Shown piece after piece: positions 8,301 through 17,385 of a stretch of 64,000 nucleotides of DNA. The DNA is from Halobellus captivus (GTDB lineage: Archaea; Halobacteriota; Halobacteria; Halobacteriales; Haloferacaceae). The stretch covers positions 124,001-188,000 of the forward strand of contig NZ_RDQE01000005.1 in assembly GCF_003697845.1 (NCBI RefSeq). Direction: 5' to 3'. How positions within the stretch are numbered: position 1 is the stretch's first letter; each line of letters starts with the position of its first letter. The notes below the pieces were generated by a model that saw only the letters and a list, made by a program, of their open reading frames with translations, was not told the DNA's origin and searched no databases. Position numbers and translations under genes: made by a program.

Positions 8301-9980
8301 CGACACCTGCGCGAACAGCTGTTTGAAGTAGGTGAAAAGCGGCCGGTCGACGTCGGCGAGCACCGAAAGCGGGGTGTCGTCTCCCATCGACCCGACCGGG
8401 TCCTTGCCGGCCTCGGCCATCGGCTCCACGAGGTGGTTCAGCGAGTCCGTGGTGTAGCCGAAGGCGGCCTGATAGGCGCGGACCGTGCGGTTCTCGTCGG
8501 TCGGATCGGCGGTCGGCGTCGCCTCGTCGTCCTTCCGCCTCGAGGCGGCTTCGTCGACGAGGGCGTCGAGTTCGACCTGCTCCTCGCCGACCCACTCGCC
8601 GTACTTCTCGTCTGTGAGCTCGTCGAACACCTCGTCGTCGGGGACGATCCGTCCCTGCTCGGGGTCCGCGACGAAGATCTCGCCCGGTTGGAGCCGTCCG
8701 CGGCGCGTCACGTTCGCGGCGTCCGTCGGGAGCGCGCCAACCTCGCTGCCGACGACGAGCCGGTTCTCGGTCGTGACCTCGTACCGGCAGGGGCGGAGTC
8801 CGTTGCGGTCGAGCACGCCCGCGACGCGGTCGCCGTCGAAGCCGATGACGAGCGCGGGGCCGTCCCACGGCTCGACGAGCGAGGCATGGTAGTCGTAGAA
8901 ATCCGCGCGCTCCTCGGCCATGAGGTCGTCGTCGCGGAACGCCTCGGGAACGAGCATCCGCAGGACGTGCGGGAGGTCGCGGCCGGTCTGGAGGAGCAAC
9001 TCGACCGCGTTGTCGAGGCTGGCGGTGTCGGATTGGTTCGGGTCGTCGATAACCGGCCGGATCGTCTCGAGCTCCGCGCCGAACGCCGGGTGATCCAGGT
9101 CGTTCTCGCGGGCGCGCATCCAGTTGACGTTCCCGCGGATCGTGTTGAACTCGCCGTTGTGTACCACGTTGCGGTACGGGTGTGCGAGGTGCCACGCCCC
9201 GAGCGTGTTCGTCGAGAAGCGCGCGTGGACCAACGCGACGTGGCTCGCGAACCGCTCGTCCTCCAGGTCGGGGTAGTAGCCCGCGAGCTGTGAGCCCTTG
9301 AGAAGCCCTTTGTACACGACGCGCTGGCGGTCGAACGAGCAGACGTAGAACCGACCCGCGCCGTCGACGTCGCTCACGACGTTCTCGATCTCCCGGCGGG
9401 CCGCGTACAGCGCGCGGTCGAACCCGAGCAGTTCGGGATCGGCGTCGGGATCGGCGTCGGGATCGGTGAACCGCTCGGCGAGACCGGCCCCCTCGACGGG
9501 GGCGACGAACAGCTGGGAGACGTGCGGTTCCGACTCGAGCGCGGTCTCGCCGAGGTCGTCGTTGTCGGTCGGGACGGCCCGCCAGGCGAGCACTTCCAGG
9601 CCGTACACCGAGAGCACCTCGGCGATGGCGTCGTGGATCCCCGCGCGGACGCCCGGCTCCGGAGGCATGAAGACGGAGCCGACGGCGTACTCCTCGGGCA
9701 GGTCAGCGTCGACGACCGCCTCGAAGAACTCGTCGGGCCGCGCGACCATGATCCCGGCCCCGTCGCCCGTGTTCTCCTCCGCGCCGGTCGTCCCCCGGTG
9801 TTCGAGGTTCTCCAGAAGCTGAACCGCGTCGCGTACGGTGTCGTGTGCGGGCGTGCCGTCGAGGTCGATGACGCCGCCGATCCCGCAGTTCGAGCGGTCG
9901 TCCGTCGGGGAGGCGAGCCCGTCGTCGCAGTCGTCCCGGCTCGTCCCCGGGTCGGGGATGGTACTACGTGACTTGGTCAT
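5340..9980 (-). CDS. gltB: Glutamate synthase, large subunit
   Basis: A 1546-residue enzyme that makes glutamate from glutamine and 2-oxoglutarate in ammonium assimilation. Domain order: N-terminal class II glutamine amidotransferase with the nucleophile candidate Cys32 in NCGIGGVIDLDG; a central domain; the FMN domain (GSKPGEGGHLPGEKV, HISGHSGGTGASP); the 3Fe-4S cysteines in CVMARQCHENTCPVGVATQ; and a C-terminal GXGXG beta-helix domain (GKGLSGGRIVI, MTGGVVAVLGDTGRNFAAGMSGG). About 31 residues precede Cys32, consistent with a processed propeptide. A small subunit is not adjacent, so the electron donor may be ferredoxin; this is inference. A strong GGAGGTG ribosome site precedes ATG 9980. The C-terminal tail is Ala/Pro/Asp-rich. 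Confidence 0.97.
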   Translation of the reverse strand: MTKSRSTIPDPGTSRDDCDDGLASPTDDRSNCGIGGVIDLDGTPAHDTVRDAVQLLENLEHRGTTGAEENTGDGAGIMVARPDEFFEAVVDADLPEEYAVGSVFMPPEPGVRAGIHDAIAEVLSVYGLEVLAWRAVPTDNDDLGETALESEPHVSQLFVAPVEGAGLAERFTDPDADPDADPELLGFDRALYAARREIENVVSDVDGAGRFYVCSFDRQRVVYKGLLKGSQLAGYYPDLEDERFASHVALVHARFSTNTLGAWHLAHPYRNVVHNGEFNTIRGNVNWMRARENDLDHPAFGAELETIRPVIDDPNQSDTASLDNAVELLLQTGRDLPHVLRMLVPEAFRDDDLMAEERADFYDYHASLVEPWDGPALVIGFDGDRVAGVLDRNGLRPCRYEVTTENRLVVGSEVGALPTDAANVTRRGRLQPGEIFVADPEQGRIVPDDEVFDELTDEKYGEWVGEEQVELDALVDEAASRRKDDEATPTADPTDENRTVRAYQAAFGYTTDSLNHLVEPMAEAGKDPVGSMGDDTPLSVLADVDRPLFTYFKQLFAQVSNPPIDYIREELVTSLESRIGNQRNLLAETPEHARQIVADSPVLSNAETAALKDLDGDAGFSAETVDTTYRRDTSLTDAVTRIRREASDAIEAGADVVVLSDRAIGPDRLAVPSLLVTGAVHHQLVRNGLRNRAGLVVESGEPHEVHHLATLVGYGADAVDPYLAYASIADVVAGPDGADEAEALAAYRGALEDGLLKTMAKMGISTVESYQGAQIFEAVGLDSELVGEFFEGTEIRTEGIGIEQIEDDLRTRHAMAFGVDPELETVGEYENRSSGVHHGWNPQTVGTLQQAVRGGDYEQYGEFAELVNDQSETLQTLRGLLEFDSELDPIPVEEVEPVESIVERFSTAAMSLGSLSPEAHENNAIAMNRLGAKSNTGEGGEPPERFDTEKECSVKQVASGRFGVTAEYLASADELQIKMAQGSKPGEGGHLPGEKVNEMIAHVRCSTPGVGLISPPPQHDIYSIEDLKQLIFDLKAANPSADVNVKLVSEAGIGTIAAGVAKANADVVHISGHSGGTGASPKTSIKNAGLPWELGLAEANQMLRATGLRDRIRVAADGGLKTGRDVAVAAALGAEEYVFGTASLVTSGCVMARQCHENTCPVGVATQREDLRQRFPGQPDHVINYMTFIAQELRELMAELGFADLEEFIGRPDLLVQRETDHEKASHLDLSAVIADPAGDSRTKTRAQTHAGIEKLLDWDLIEEASPAIEDGTPVALTRDIDNVDRAVGATLSNRVVSEHGGEGLPDDTVTCRFDGHAGQSFGAFLARGITMELSGAANDYVGKGLSGGRIVISTPEDAGYDPAENVVAGNVCLYGATAGETYVNGVAGERFGVRNSGVRAVVEGVGDHGCEYMTGGVVAVLGDTGRNFAAGMSGGVAYVYDPDDRFAERLNRGMVSLSRELDASDERMLRRLVENHRAYTDSDRAAELLDDWETTLSDFVRVFPDAYADVIAEGTGTDVREAPPAPADAAPEAAGDAAEQVSGDD

Positions 9981-10165
9981 ACACCTCCTCTCGAATCATC
10001 AGTTAAAGGAATAACCCTGATATGGGTAGGATCCATCGTACACACATTAGGGAATATAAGGTAATTATCTATAAGGGATTGGTACGGAATATCACGAAAT
10101 ACGTTCGTTCAGATATTCGACCGAAAAAGTATCGTAACTAGACGATCACGGACTAATACTGAGAT
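9981..10165 (-). promoter_or_regulatory. AT-rich upstream region of gltB with a Shine-Dalgarno site
   Basis: Read on the minus strand, GGAGGTG ends 3 nt before the gltB ATG, an unusually good ribosome-binding site for a genome with many leaderless genes. The adjoining 10010-10165 is distinctly AT-rich (for example ATTATCTATAAGGGATT), contains several possible TATA boxes, and holds no gene. A 5' untranslated leader and nitrogen-dependent control are plausible but not shown. Confidence 0.5.
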
Positions 10166-10205
10166 GAAGGCGGATACGAAACCGCCGGTTCCGGACGTTC
10201 GTCGA

Positions 10206-10373
10206 TTACTCTTCGAAGGGTGCGTACGTTCCGTTGACGTCCCAGTCGTGGATGCAGTAGACGTCGCCGGGTTCCCCGTCGATCCGCCAGCCCTCCACGT
10301 CGTCGTCCCAGCGCTCGGCGCGGCCGCACAGTTCGCACGTCCGTTCGGTCGGGGGTGAGATCGTGACGCTCAT
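10206..10373 (-). CDS. Small zinc-finger-like protein (HEWD-family-like)
   Basis: A 55-residue protein, MSVTISPPTERTCELCGRAE... ending in YCIHDWDVNGTYAPFEE. It has a CxxC knuckle (CELC) and a later Cys-Ile-His-Asp-Trp-Asp motif, together enough for one zinc site. It resembles small haloarchaeal proteins named for a HEWD motif, whose function is unknown. It stands alone between gltB and the surface glycoprotein gene. The start is the only ATG directly before the conserved part. Confidence 0.7.
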   Translation of the reverse strand: MSVTISPPTERTCELCGRAERWDDDVEGWRIDGEPGDVYCIHDWDVNGTYAPFEE

Positions 10374-10479
10374 GTCCGGAGGCAGGCGTCGCGTCAGGAA
10401 AAGGATATCGTCGAAGCGCCGGATCGCCGGCCCGCCACGTCGTCGGCGTTTCGAACTACCGGTCGAGCAGTCGCTCGAT

Positions 10480-13400
10480 CTACGGTGTTTCCCGGCGGCC
10501 GGCGAGGACGCTCGCCGACGCGATGGCGAGGAGTGCGGTGATGACGCCGAATCCGGGAACGTCATAGGCAGTCGAGCGCAACGGGGCCTCCTCGAAGGTC
10601 GGCGGCCGTGCGGACCGATCGTCATCGGACGACCCGAGCGAATCCCCAGGAGCGTCGGATCCTCCGCTCGACGAGGTGTCATCGTGACCGGTCGCTGCCG
10701 CGGCCGTGCTGGGCGTGGATCCCCCTTCCAGAACCCCGGAACGTGAAACGTACTCGGCCTCCTCGGGGGCGTTCGTATCGGCAACCGGACGGGGACCGAT
10801 CTCCCGGCGATCGCGGATCGTACGCTCCTCGGCCGCTCGAGCGGCGGACGCCCGAGACGAAGCGGCGCGGGATTCTCCCACGTCGTTGGCCGCGGAGTCG
10901 GACGCGGAGCCCGGGCCCTCGGCATCGCCGTCGGATCCGATCTCGCCCTCGCCCCGATCAGTCGAAGCGTCCGCCTCGTTTTCCTCATCGAGATCCGGCC
11001 TTGAACCCGATTCCTCGTCGGAATCGGAGGAGGATTCATCGCCGACCGAGTCGGAATCACGTCCTGCGTTCTCAGCCGATCGATCGGCGTCTCCGTCGTT
11101 CTCACCGCTCGTACTGCCAGCGTCGTCCCCATCGCCTCCGATCGCTCCGTCACCGCCTACTGCGCCGCCCCCTCCACCACTACCGCCACTGCTACCGCTG
11201 CTACTTCCACCGACGCCACCGTTACTTTCACTACCGCTACTGCCACCGCTACCGCCGTCATCCGCACCCTCCGTGTCCGTGCCACTGGCTCCGTCGGCTC
11301 CGTCGGAATCGAGAGCGTCATCACCGGAGCTGGTCTCAGTGGTCGTCTCTACGGTCCCATCGAGGTTCCCGTCACTCTCATCGTCGATCGTCGTCTCTTC
11401 TGCCGTTTCGAGGCTTTCATTCTCGTCTTCTGTCGTGTCCCCAGTGGAACCGTCGTTGACGCTACCGCCGTCGTGACTGCTCCCGTCCGTGACGTCCGTC
11501 GTTTCGTTTTCGACCGTCGCCGAGTCGTTCGAGGATCCGGTCGAATCGCCGGTGTCGACGGTGTCGTCGATAGGGTCTCCTGTATCGGTGGTTTCGTTGG
11601 AGTCGTCAGTGGTTTCCCCTGAATCGCTTGTTCCGTCGGAGCCGGTCGCGTTCTGGACGTACGTGAACGGTTCGGAACCGGCGTGAGACGCGTTCGATCC
11701 GGCGGCGGCGCGGAGGCGTTCGTCGATCACGTCGAACGTGGCGGTGAGATCGGTTTCGGCGCTCGTACCGACCGTTTCGTCGAGCGTTTCGGTGGCGTTG
11801 CCGACGAGGAAGAGTCCCGTCTCGCGGGAGAGAACCGTCGTGCCGTTTGCCGTCGCCGCGGGGGCCGCGTCGGATCCGGTGGCCGACTCGTTCGACACCG
11901 TGAACTCGAGACCGGCCAGTCGGTCGAGATCGGCACCCGTCGAGAGGTCCGGATCGCAGACCGCGGTGTAGCCGGACAGGCCGGTGGCGTTGACCGCGTA
12001 GACGACCGTCTCGTCGTCGGTGACGTTCTCAGCGGGCGTGAGCGTTCCGTTCGCGATAGCGTCCGTGACCGTCTCGGGCGTGGAGAAGGCGTCAACGCCG
12101 TTCTCCGTGGTCGAATACACCGCGAGGTCGTTCATCGATCGATCTCGTAGCGTTGCGGTCGCGGTATCGGTCGACCCCCCGGGTTCCGCTGTCGCCGTGA
12201 TCGCGTACTCGCCAGCCGGGATCGTCCCGTCCGCCGTCGACGTCGTAACCGACTCGATCGTTCCCGGTCCGTCGAGCGTGAAGAGATCGGATTCGAGATC
12301 GGGATCGCCCGCCGCATAGGTATTGAATCGGAGTGTCGTCGATTCTCCACGGGGTGTCGTGACGGTCGCCGTAGCGATCGAATCGTTCGTAGTCGATTCA
12401 GTGATCGTAACTTTGGTTGAGTTGGAATCAGTTACTAATTCAAATTCAAGTAGATCTCCGACGACAGATGATTTTGAAATACTAATGAGATTTGAGTATT
12501 GATCAGCTCTTCCGATAATTTTGAATGATGATTGTTTATCAAATCCACCACCAATGAGAGAATAATTACCAGTTGAAAGCTGAGATGTATTGAAATGGAC
12601 CTGTGTAGAATTATTAGTTGTTGACTCTATTCCTTCAAGAACAGATTCTGTTTGAGTCGATTCACGATGTAATTCGACACGATTCTCTCCATCAATAGAT
12701 CCCTCGAAAGCTATGATTCCTCCAGCGTATATCTGTTGGCTGTGATTTAAAGAACTTTTATTGAATGTTCGCTTAGTATCAGATATCTCTTTTTCAGATT
12801 TATTGACTGAAATTAATGCAGTATTTGAGACACCATTTTGTACAAATTGTTGATTATAATCCGAATTCTGTAACAGCGGAAAAGATCCAAGAGAAACAGA
12901 GTCACCGACTTCTGAACCATCATCAACAAGACGCATAACAGCCGCATATCGATTACTTTGAGAGAAATGAACAGGATCGCCATCTTTATTTCTTAATTCA
13001 ATCTCAACATCTTGGTTATTTCCAGTGATTATTTGAGATGTTCCGAGGTATTCCTGAGTTAGGACAGATCCATCACTCAAGATGGGATGAATTGTGACAA
13101 TATATGGAGTCATACCACCGTGTTCATCATCTAGTTGAGTACTCGAGATAGTAATATTATCTTCAATTATCGCGTTAGTGGAAATATTGTCAAAGTTAAT
13201 AGATGCAAATAAAGAATCACCCGTATGAGTAGCAAGCGAGAATTTCGAAGCTGCTGTTGGGAGTTTGTCGCCAGTACTGTAATTTTCGCTGCTCAATTTA
13301 CTCTCAGGAACAAGATAGATCTTATGCGGTCCCGGGAATCCATTCGCTTCAAGATATCTAATAGTTATCTCATTATTTTGATTAATCGTATCACGTGAAA

Positions 13401-14127
13401 CAGATTTCATACCCGCGATACGAGTATCACCATCTTCAAAAGCGACAATAAGTGTACTATTCACGTTTGTCTCAACATCTTCGATTGTGGCAGAAGGGAT
13501 GGTGAATCGATCTCCATCGCTGGATCCAGTCGCCTGATCTCTAAATTGAAATGATCCTCCGGCAATGTTGAATTCTTTAGAAAATGTAGAGTCATCAGTA
13601 TTAGTGGATGAATTATCGAGATCCCCCGTACTACTAGTTACTTTGAAAGAATATTTTATACTTGATTTCTTTTCAGAATTATTTGTTTTGAGGCCATCAA
13701 TTACAACCTTATCAATCTGAATTGGATCTCCATTTCCAGTGTATTCAATAACCAAGTAGAGGCTTTCAGTACTATTTTCATAAGAGTATATTCCTTGACT
13801 GCGGAGATGACCATTTTGTATGGTCGTATTTCCAACATATGCTTCAGATGTGTTCACACCATATGTAGAAATGCTAGATATGTTGATATTTAATTGGACT
13901 TCATCAGTTCTGAAATCACTGTTATTTTGATCAATTTGTATATCGTGAATGGTGTGGGATGTATCGCCTGGGATAATATTTGTCGGGGTCCCTGTCTCAT
14001 TGATATATACCTCATCAGAAGTTTCTGCATTCACCGAAGAAGTACCGAAACTGATCGCGGCCACGCCGACGGTGGTAGTTAGAACGGCAACGATCACGGC
14101 GATCCGAAGCGAGTTCTCACGTGTCAT
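10480..14127 (-). CDS. Large PGF-CTERM surface glycoprotein, compositionally chimeric
   Basis: About 1215 residues. The N-terminal signal peptide (MTRENSLR then a hydrophobic run to SSVNA) suggests Sec export. The C terminus, YDVPGFGVITALLAIASASVLAGRRE, is a PGF-CTERM signal, which archaeosortase A recognises for lipid anchoring. Roughly thirty N-x-S/T sequons suggest heavy N-glycosylation. Residues about 27-570 are encoded by AT-rich DNA (about 12,415-14,045) with ordinary Asn/Ile/Ser codons, while residues 570-1215 have the GC-rich style of the genome. The latter includes a beta-rich surface-protein-like domain (PRGESTTLRFN...EYAITATAEPGG...) and a long Asp/Ser/Gly/Glu linker (about 870-1130). 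ATG 14127 is preferred over 14172 because it gives a compact signal peptide. The exact function is unknown. Confidence 0.88.
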   Translation of the reverse strand: MTRENSLRIAVIVAVLTTTVGVAAISFGTSSVNAETSDEVYINETGTPTNIIPGDTSHTIHDIQIDQNNSDFRTDEVQLNINISSISTYGVNTSEAYVGNTTIQNGHLRSQGIYSYENSTESLYLVIEYTGNGDPIQIDKVVIDGLKTNNSEKKSSIKYSFKVTSSTGDLDNSSTNTDDSTFSKEFNIAGGSFQFRDQATGSSDGDRFTIPSATIEDVETNVNSTLIVAFEDGDTRIAGMKSVSRDTINQNNEITIRYLEANGFPGPHKIYLVPESKLSSENYSTGDKLPTAASKFSLATHTGDSLFASINFDNISTNAIIEDNITISSTQLDDEHGGMTPYIVTIHPILSDGSVLTQEYLGTSQIITGNNQDVEIELRNKDGDPVHFSQSNRYAAVMRLVDDGSEVGDSVSLGSFPLLQNSDYNQQFVQNGVSNTALISVNKSEKEISDTKRTFNKSSLNHSQQIYAGGIIAFEGSIDGENRVELHRESTQTESVLEGIESTTNNSTQVHFNTSQLSTGNYSLIGGGFDKQSSFKIIGRADQYSNLISISKSSVVGDLLEFELVTDSNSTKVTITESTTNDSIATATVTTPRGESTTLRFNTYAAGDPDLESDLFTLDGPGTIESVTTSTADGTIPAGEYAITATAEPGGSTDTATATLRDRSMNDLAVYSTTENGVDAFSTPETVTDAIANGTLTPAENVTDDETVVYAVNATGLSGYTAVCDPDLSTGADLDRLAGLEFTVSNESATGSDAAPAATANGTTVLSRETGLFLVGNATETLDETVGTSAETDLTATFDVIDERLRAAAGSNASHAGSEPFTYVQNATGSDGTSDSGETTDDSNETTDTGDPIDDTVDTGDSTGSSNDSATVENETTDVTDGSSHDGGSVNDGSTGDTTEDENESLETAEETTIDDESDGNLDGTVETTTETSSGDDALDSDGADGASGTDTEGADDGGSGGSSGSESNGGVGGSSSGSSGGSGGGGGAVGGDGAIGGDGDDAGSTSGENDGDADRSAENAGRDSDSVGDESSSDSDEESGSRPDLDEENEADASTDRGEGEIGSDGDAEGPGSASDSAANDVGESRAASSRASAARAAEERTIRDRREIGPRPVADTNAPEEAEYVSRSGVLEGGSTPSTAAAATGHDDTSSSGGSDAPGDSLGSSDDDRSARPPTFEEAPLRSTAYDVPGFGVITALLAIASASVLAGRRETP

Positions 14128-14410
14128 GTATGTGCCCGCGGTGCCGATGCTGTCGCTAGCGCGGATGCTCACGCGGCGATCAGGCCGACGCTTGATTTCC
14201 GCGCGACCGCCAGCCGGTCACGCGCTGCGGGATATTCGTACCCAATCCGGTCGGTTATATATCAATTACGACACTGGAAGTTTCTATTCGGAGAAATTTC
14301 GGATACTGATGGCCGATACGCCCTGATCATGAGGTTGAATGACAGAAAAGACGTAGTTAGCTGTCGCATCGATGGATCGAACCGGCCACGAGGGGAGTCT
14401 CGTTCTCTAC
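14128..14410. other. Intergenic region between uppP-like and surface glycoprotein genes
   Basis: This holds no convincing gene. On the minus strand a TATATAA-like box near 14,257-14,268 could drive the glycoprotein gene with a leader of about 100 nt. The stretch 14,255-14,350 is AT-rich, like the N-terminal half of that gene. Confidence 0.4.
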
Positions 14411-15238
14411 TCACACCACGAGGGAGACCACGCCGCCGCCGACGATCGCGAGCCCGCCGAGTCCGAAACAGACGGCCCAGAACGGCACGCGCTCGACGAT
14501 CCGCATCAGCGCGTCGATCGTGACGTAGCCGACGACCGCGCTGACCCCGAGTGCGGCAGCAGCCGGACCGGGAGCGATCCCGGGAAGTCCCCCGGCATCG
14601 AGGAGCGTCAGAACCGCCGCGCCGATGCTTGCAGGAATCGAGATCAGAAACGACAGCCGGAACGCCGCCGGCGGATCGTAGCTCCGAAACAACAGCGTGC
14701 TCGTCGTCACGCCCGACCGCGAGATCCCCGGAAGGATCGCGAACCCCTGTGCGGCACCCACGAGCAGGGAATCGACGAGCGTCGGGTCGGTGCTCCCGCC
14801 CATCGACACCGACTCGGAGGCATATGTCAGGACGCCGGTCGCGATGAGCAGGACGCCGATGACAGCGATGAACACGCCGCCGGTGAGCCGGCCGGCCAGA
14901 TCCACGACGAAGACGTACAGAGGGATCCCGACGATCCCCGTCATGGCGCTGGCGAGGACGACGTACGAGACGAGCGCGTTGTCGCCGTCGTACGCGCCGG
15001 CCGGTCGCCAGCCGGGAGTCGCGTACAACGCGGTCAGGATCTCCTCGCGGTAGTACGTCGCCGCCGAGAGCGTCGTCCCGACCTGCAAGAAGAGCGCGAG
15101 CTGTAGGGCGGCGTCCGGCTCCGTGCCGACGAACGTGAGGAACAGCGCGAGGTTCCCCTGGCTTGAGACCGGAAGCCACTCCACGACGCCCTGAACGACC
15201 CCGGCGAGAACCGCGATGAGGAGGTCCGTGTCCGTCAC
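14411..15238 (-). CDS. uppP: UppP/BacA-like polyprenyl-diphosphatase (archaeal variant)
   Basis: A 275-residue polytopic membrane protein with both family signatures: GVVQGVVEWLPVSSQGNL at residues 13-30 and LPGISRSGVTTS further on. Bacterial UppP removes a phosphate from undecaprenyl diphosphate; an archaeal version would act on dolichol-type carriers used for glycan assembly. The first motif differs from the bacterial one: the first Glu is Gln (residue 16) and the His after SSxG is Asn (residue 29), while Glu20 and the SRSG arginine remain. It lies next to a glycoprotein gene, which fits envelope work. The start ATG 15238 gives MTDTDLLIAVLAG, a normal start for the first helix. Confidence 0.85.
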   Translation of the reverse strand: MTDTDLLIAVLAGVVQGVVEWLPVSSQGNLALFLTFVGTEPDAALQLALFLQVGTTLSAATYYREEILTALYATPGWRPAGAYDGDNALVSYVVLASAMTGIVGIPLYVFVVDLAGRLTGGVFIAVIGVLLIATGVLTYASESVSMGGSTDPTLVDSLLVGAAQGFAILPGISRSGVTTSTLLFRSYDPPAAFRLSFLISIPASIGAAVLTLLDAGGLPGIAPGPAAAALGVSAVVGYVTIDALMRIVERVPFWAVCFGLGGLAIVGGGVVSLVV

Positions 15239-15312
15239 GTCTCACACTGGCGCGATCCGGGTACTTAAGCGGCATCGATCCCTGCGAAGCGAGCCTCGAC
15301 GACGAATCCTGA

Positions 15313-16062
15313 CTACCGCCGGTCGTCATCCGACTCCCGGTTCGACTCCACCGCGTCCGAATCCTCCGGGAAGAGCGTCGGCTCCGGATCGGTCGATGAC
15401 GTCTCCCCGTCATCGGCGAGCAGGTCCGACTGCGTACCGTCCCGCATCTCGTCATCTTCGATCGAAACGTCGGTTTCGTCCGAGCCAGTCGGCTCGTCGT
15501 TCGCCTCCGGCGGGGCGGGCGGCTCCAGCGCACGGATCAGGAGTTCGACGGGACGGGTGTCGCGGAGTTCCGGCCAACTCCGTCGGTCGCGCAGTCCTGC
15601 GGCACCGACCACGTAGAGCACGAGCGCACCCGCGAGAAGGGTCCGCGAGACGGCGTCGCCGGCGACCGCGGCGAGGAAGGCGACCGATCCCGCACCCACT
15701 GCGAGGCCGCCGGCGACGCGCAGAGGCGTCTCGTGGACTCGTTTCACTGTGGTTCCGGCCGCGCTGGCGAGGATCGATCCTTCCATCGCGCCGACGAGAG
15801 CTCCGACGATCCAGTCGAGGATCCGGAGGAAGGGACCGACCGTCCACGTCTCGCGGAGGTCGATCACGATCACGTCCGGGTCGGGTTCGGCCGTGAGCCA
15901 CCGGTACAGCCACGAGGCGCGGACCGTGCTCGCGACGCGATCTCCCACGGCCCGGGCACGATCGAGGACGACCGAGCCCGAACCGACGCGCGAGAGCAGG
16001 CCCTCGTCGGCGGGATCGCCAGGGGTTCGCGCGACGTCCCCGTCCGCGTCACGAGTCGTCAT
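15313..16062 (-). CDS. Haloarchaeal membrane protein of unknown function
   Basis: 249 residues, not recognised. Residues 1-60 are hydrophilic. Then comes a conserved-looking stretch DPDVIVIDLRETWTVGPFLRILDWIVGALVGAMEG, two or three hydrophobic segments (ILDWIVGALVGAM, VAGGLAVGAGSVAFLAAVAG, TLLAGALVLYVVGAAGL), and a very acidic C-terminal tail of about 80 residues. It lies 70 bp downstream of the DUF4330-like gene on the same strand, so the two may be co-transcribed. Confidence 0.7.
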   Translation of the reverse strand: MTTRDADGDVARTPGDPADEGLLSRVGSGSVVLDRARAVGDRVASTVRASWLYRWLTAEPDPDVIVIDLRETWTVGPFLRILDWIVGALVGAMEGSILASAAGTTVKRVHETPLRVAGGLAVGAGSVAFLAAVAGDAVSRTLLAGALVLYVVGAAGLRDRRSWPELRDTRPVELLIRALEPPAPPEANDEPTGSDETDVSIEDDEMRDGTQSDLLADDGETSSTDPEPTLFPEDSDAVESNRESDDDRR

Positions 16063-16132
16063 CGGGTGAACCGATCGGGTGAAGCGTCAAACCGGTTGTG
16101 GTCGCGTGGGCTACCGACGACGGTCCTCGGAC

Positions 16133-17233
16133 TCATCCGCTCACGTTGACGACCGTCGCACGGACGGTGACGGTGCCGAGATCGATCGTCACGGTCTCGC
16201 CCTGCCGGAGCGGTTCACCCTTGAACCGCGGTCCGGAGACGGTCTCGCGCACCTGAAGTCGGGTCGTGAGGGTCACCTCACGGTCGACCGGGTGGTCGAC
16301 CACGTTCACCGACCCGTTGTCGCCGGTGGCGATGATGAGCGAGGGGCGGGTGTCGACGGCGGTCACACGTGCGACGGTGTCGCCGCCCGCCTCCTCGACC
16401 ATTCCCGGCTCGAGCGCGTCGGCCATGTCCTCGCGAACGTCGTCCATCCGGAGGGTAACCGTGCGAGTGGACGCCGAGCCCAGCTGGAGCTCGCCGCCGA
16501 CACGCTCGATCCGTCCGTTGATCGTGTAGTCGGCGGTCGACAATCGAACGTCCTGTCCACGTCGTACCGGGTTCCCGCCGAAGCGTTGATCCCCGCTCTG
16601 CCGGTGTGTCCGAAGCGTCGCGGCGACGAACACCCGGCGCCGGTCGGGGTCGTTGGTCGCGAACTGCGTCACGTTCTCGATCGTCGCGACAGTCCGACCC
16701 GCGAGTCGGACCTCATCGCCGGAGGAGACGTCCTCGGCGTCCGCGGTCGTGAGCGTGTCCCGGAGGACGACCGTCGTCTCCTCGCGTTCGAGCGCGTCGC
16801 CGTCGCCCACCGCGCGGATCCGCCCGTCCAGCGTGTAGCGGTCGGTGTTGAGCGAGAGGCTGCGACCGAGCCGCAGCGGTGCGCCGTCGTAGGCGATGGA
16901 GCCGTCGTTCTCGAGTTCGCCCTCGAGCTCGACACGGAGGGTAACGCCGATGTCGTTCCCGCGCGGGGTGAGATGGACGTCGGTGACGGTCATCGTGGAG
17001 ACGTCGTTCGGGCTGTAGGTGTCGCCCTCGTTTATCGCCTCGACGACGTACGCCGGCTGGGTTCCCACATCGAGAGTCGCGTAGGTGGAGTCGAGGTCGG
17101 GTTCGGGTTCGGGGTCGTCGGAGAACACGAGCGCGACGCCGGCGACGCCGACCGCGAGGACCAACAGCACGACGAGCGCATCGACGACGTTGACGACGCC
17201 GAAGAGGTCGCCGTCGTCGTCGATCAGTTCCAT
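16133..17233 (-). CDS. DUF4330-like membrane-anchored protein
   Basis: 366 residues. The start MELIDDDGDLFGVVNVVDALVVLLVLAVGVAGVALVF has the soluble I-D-x-x-G-x-x-F-G-x-x-N-x-x-D motif followed by one membrane helix, the pattern of the DUF4330 family. The remaining 310 residues are extracytoplasmic and beta-rich, with three similar segments (RLGRSLSLNTDRYTLDGRI, RRGQDVRLSTADYTINGRI, RQGETVTIDLGTVTVRATV), suggesting an internally repeated beta domain. No enzyme motif is visible. The gene diverges from the origin region and heads the small cluster 17233-15313. Confidence 0.75.
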   Translation of the reverse strand: MELIDDDGDLFGVVNVVDALVVLLVLAVGVAGVALVFSDDPEPEPDLDSTYATLDVGTQPAYVVEAINEGDTYSPNDVSTMTVTDVHLTPRGNDIGVTLRVELEGELENDGSIAYDGAPLRLGRSLSLNTDRYTLDGRIRAVGDGDALEREETTVVLRDTLTTADAEDVSSGDEVRLAGRTVATIENVTQFATNDPDRRRVFVAATLRTHRQSGDQRFGGNPVRRGQDVRLSTADYTINGRIERVGGELQLGSASTRTVTLRMDDVREDMADALEPGMVEEAGGDTVARVTAVDTRPSLIIATGDNGSVNVVDHPVDREVTLTTRLQVRETVSGPRFKGEPLRQGETVTIDLGTVTVRATVVNVSG

Positions 17234-17385
17234 GAAGGACCACCCGTAAATCGCATTATCCCATGGGTGTTAGGCGGGGAGTAAAACCGTTCCCCTTTCG
17301 AGAGCGTACGAACGCGGACGCCAGCGTCCGTGATCGGATCTCGAGACCTTGGAACCGGGAGACGTCGTCCGTGACCAGTGGTCCG

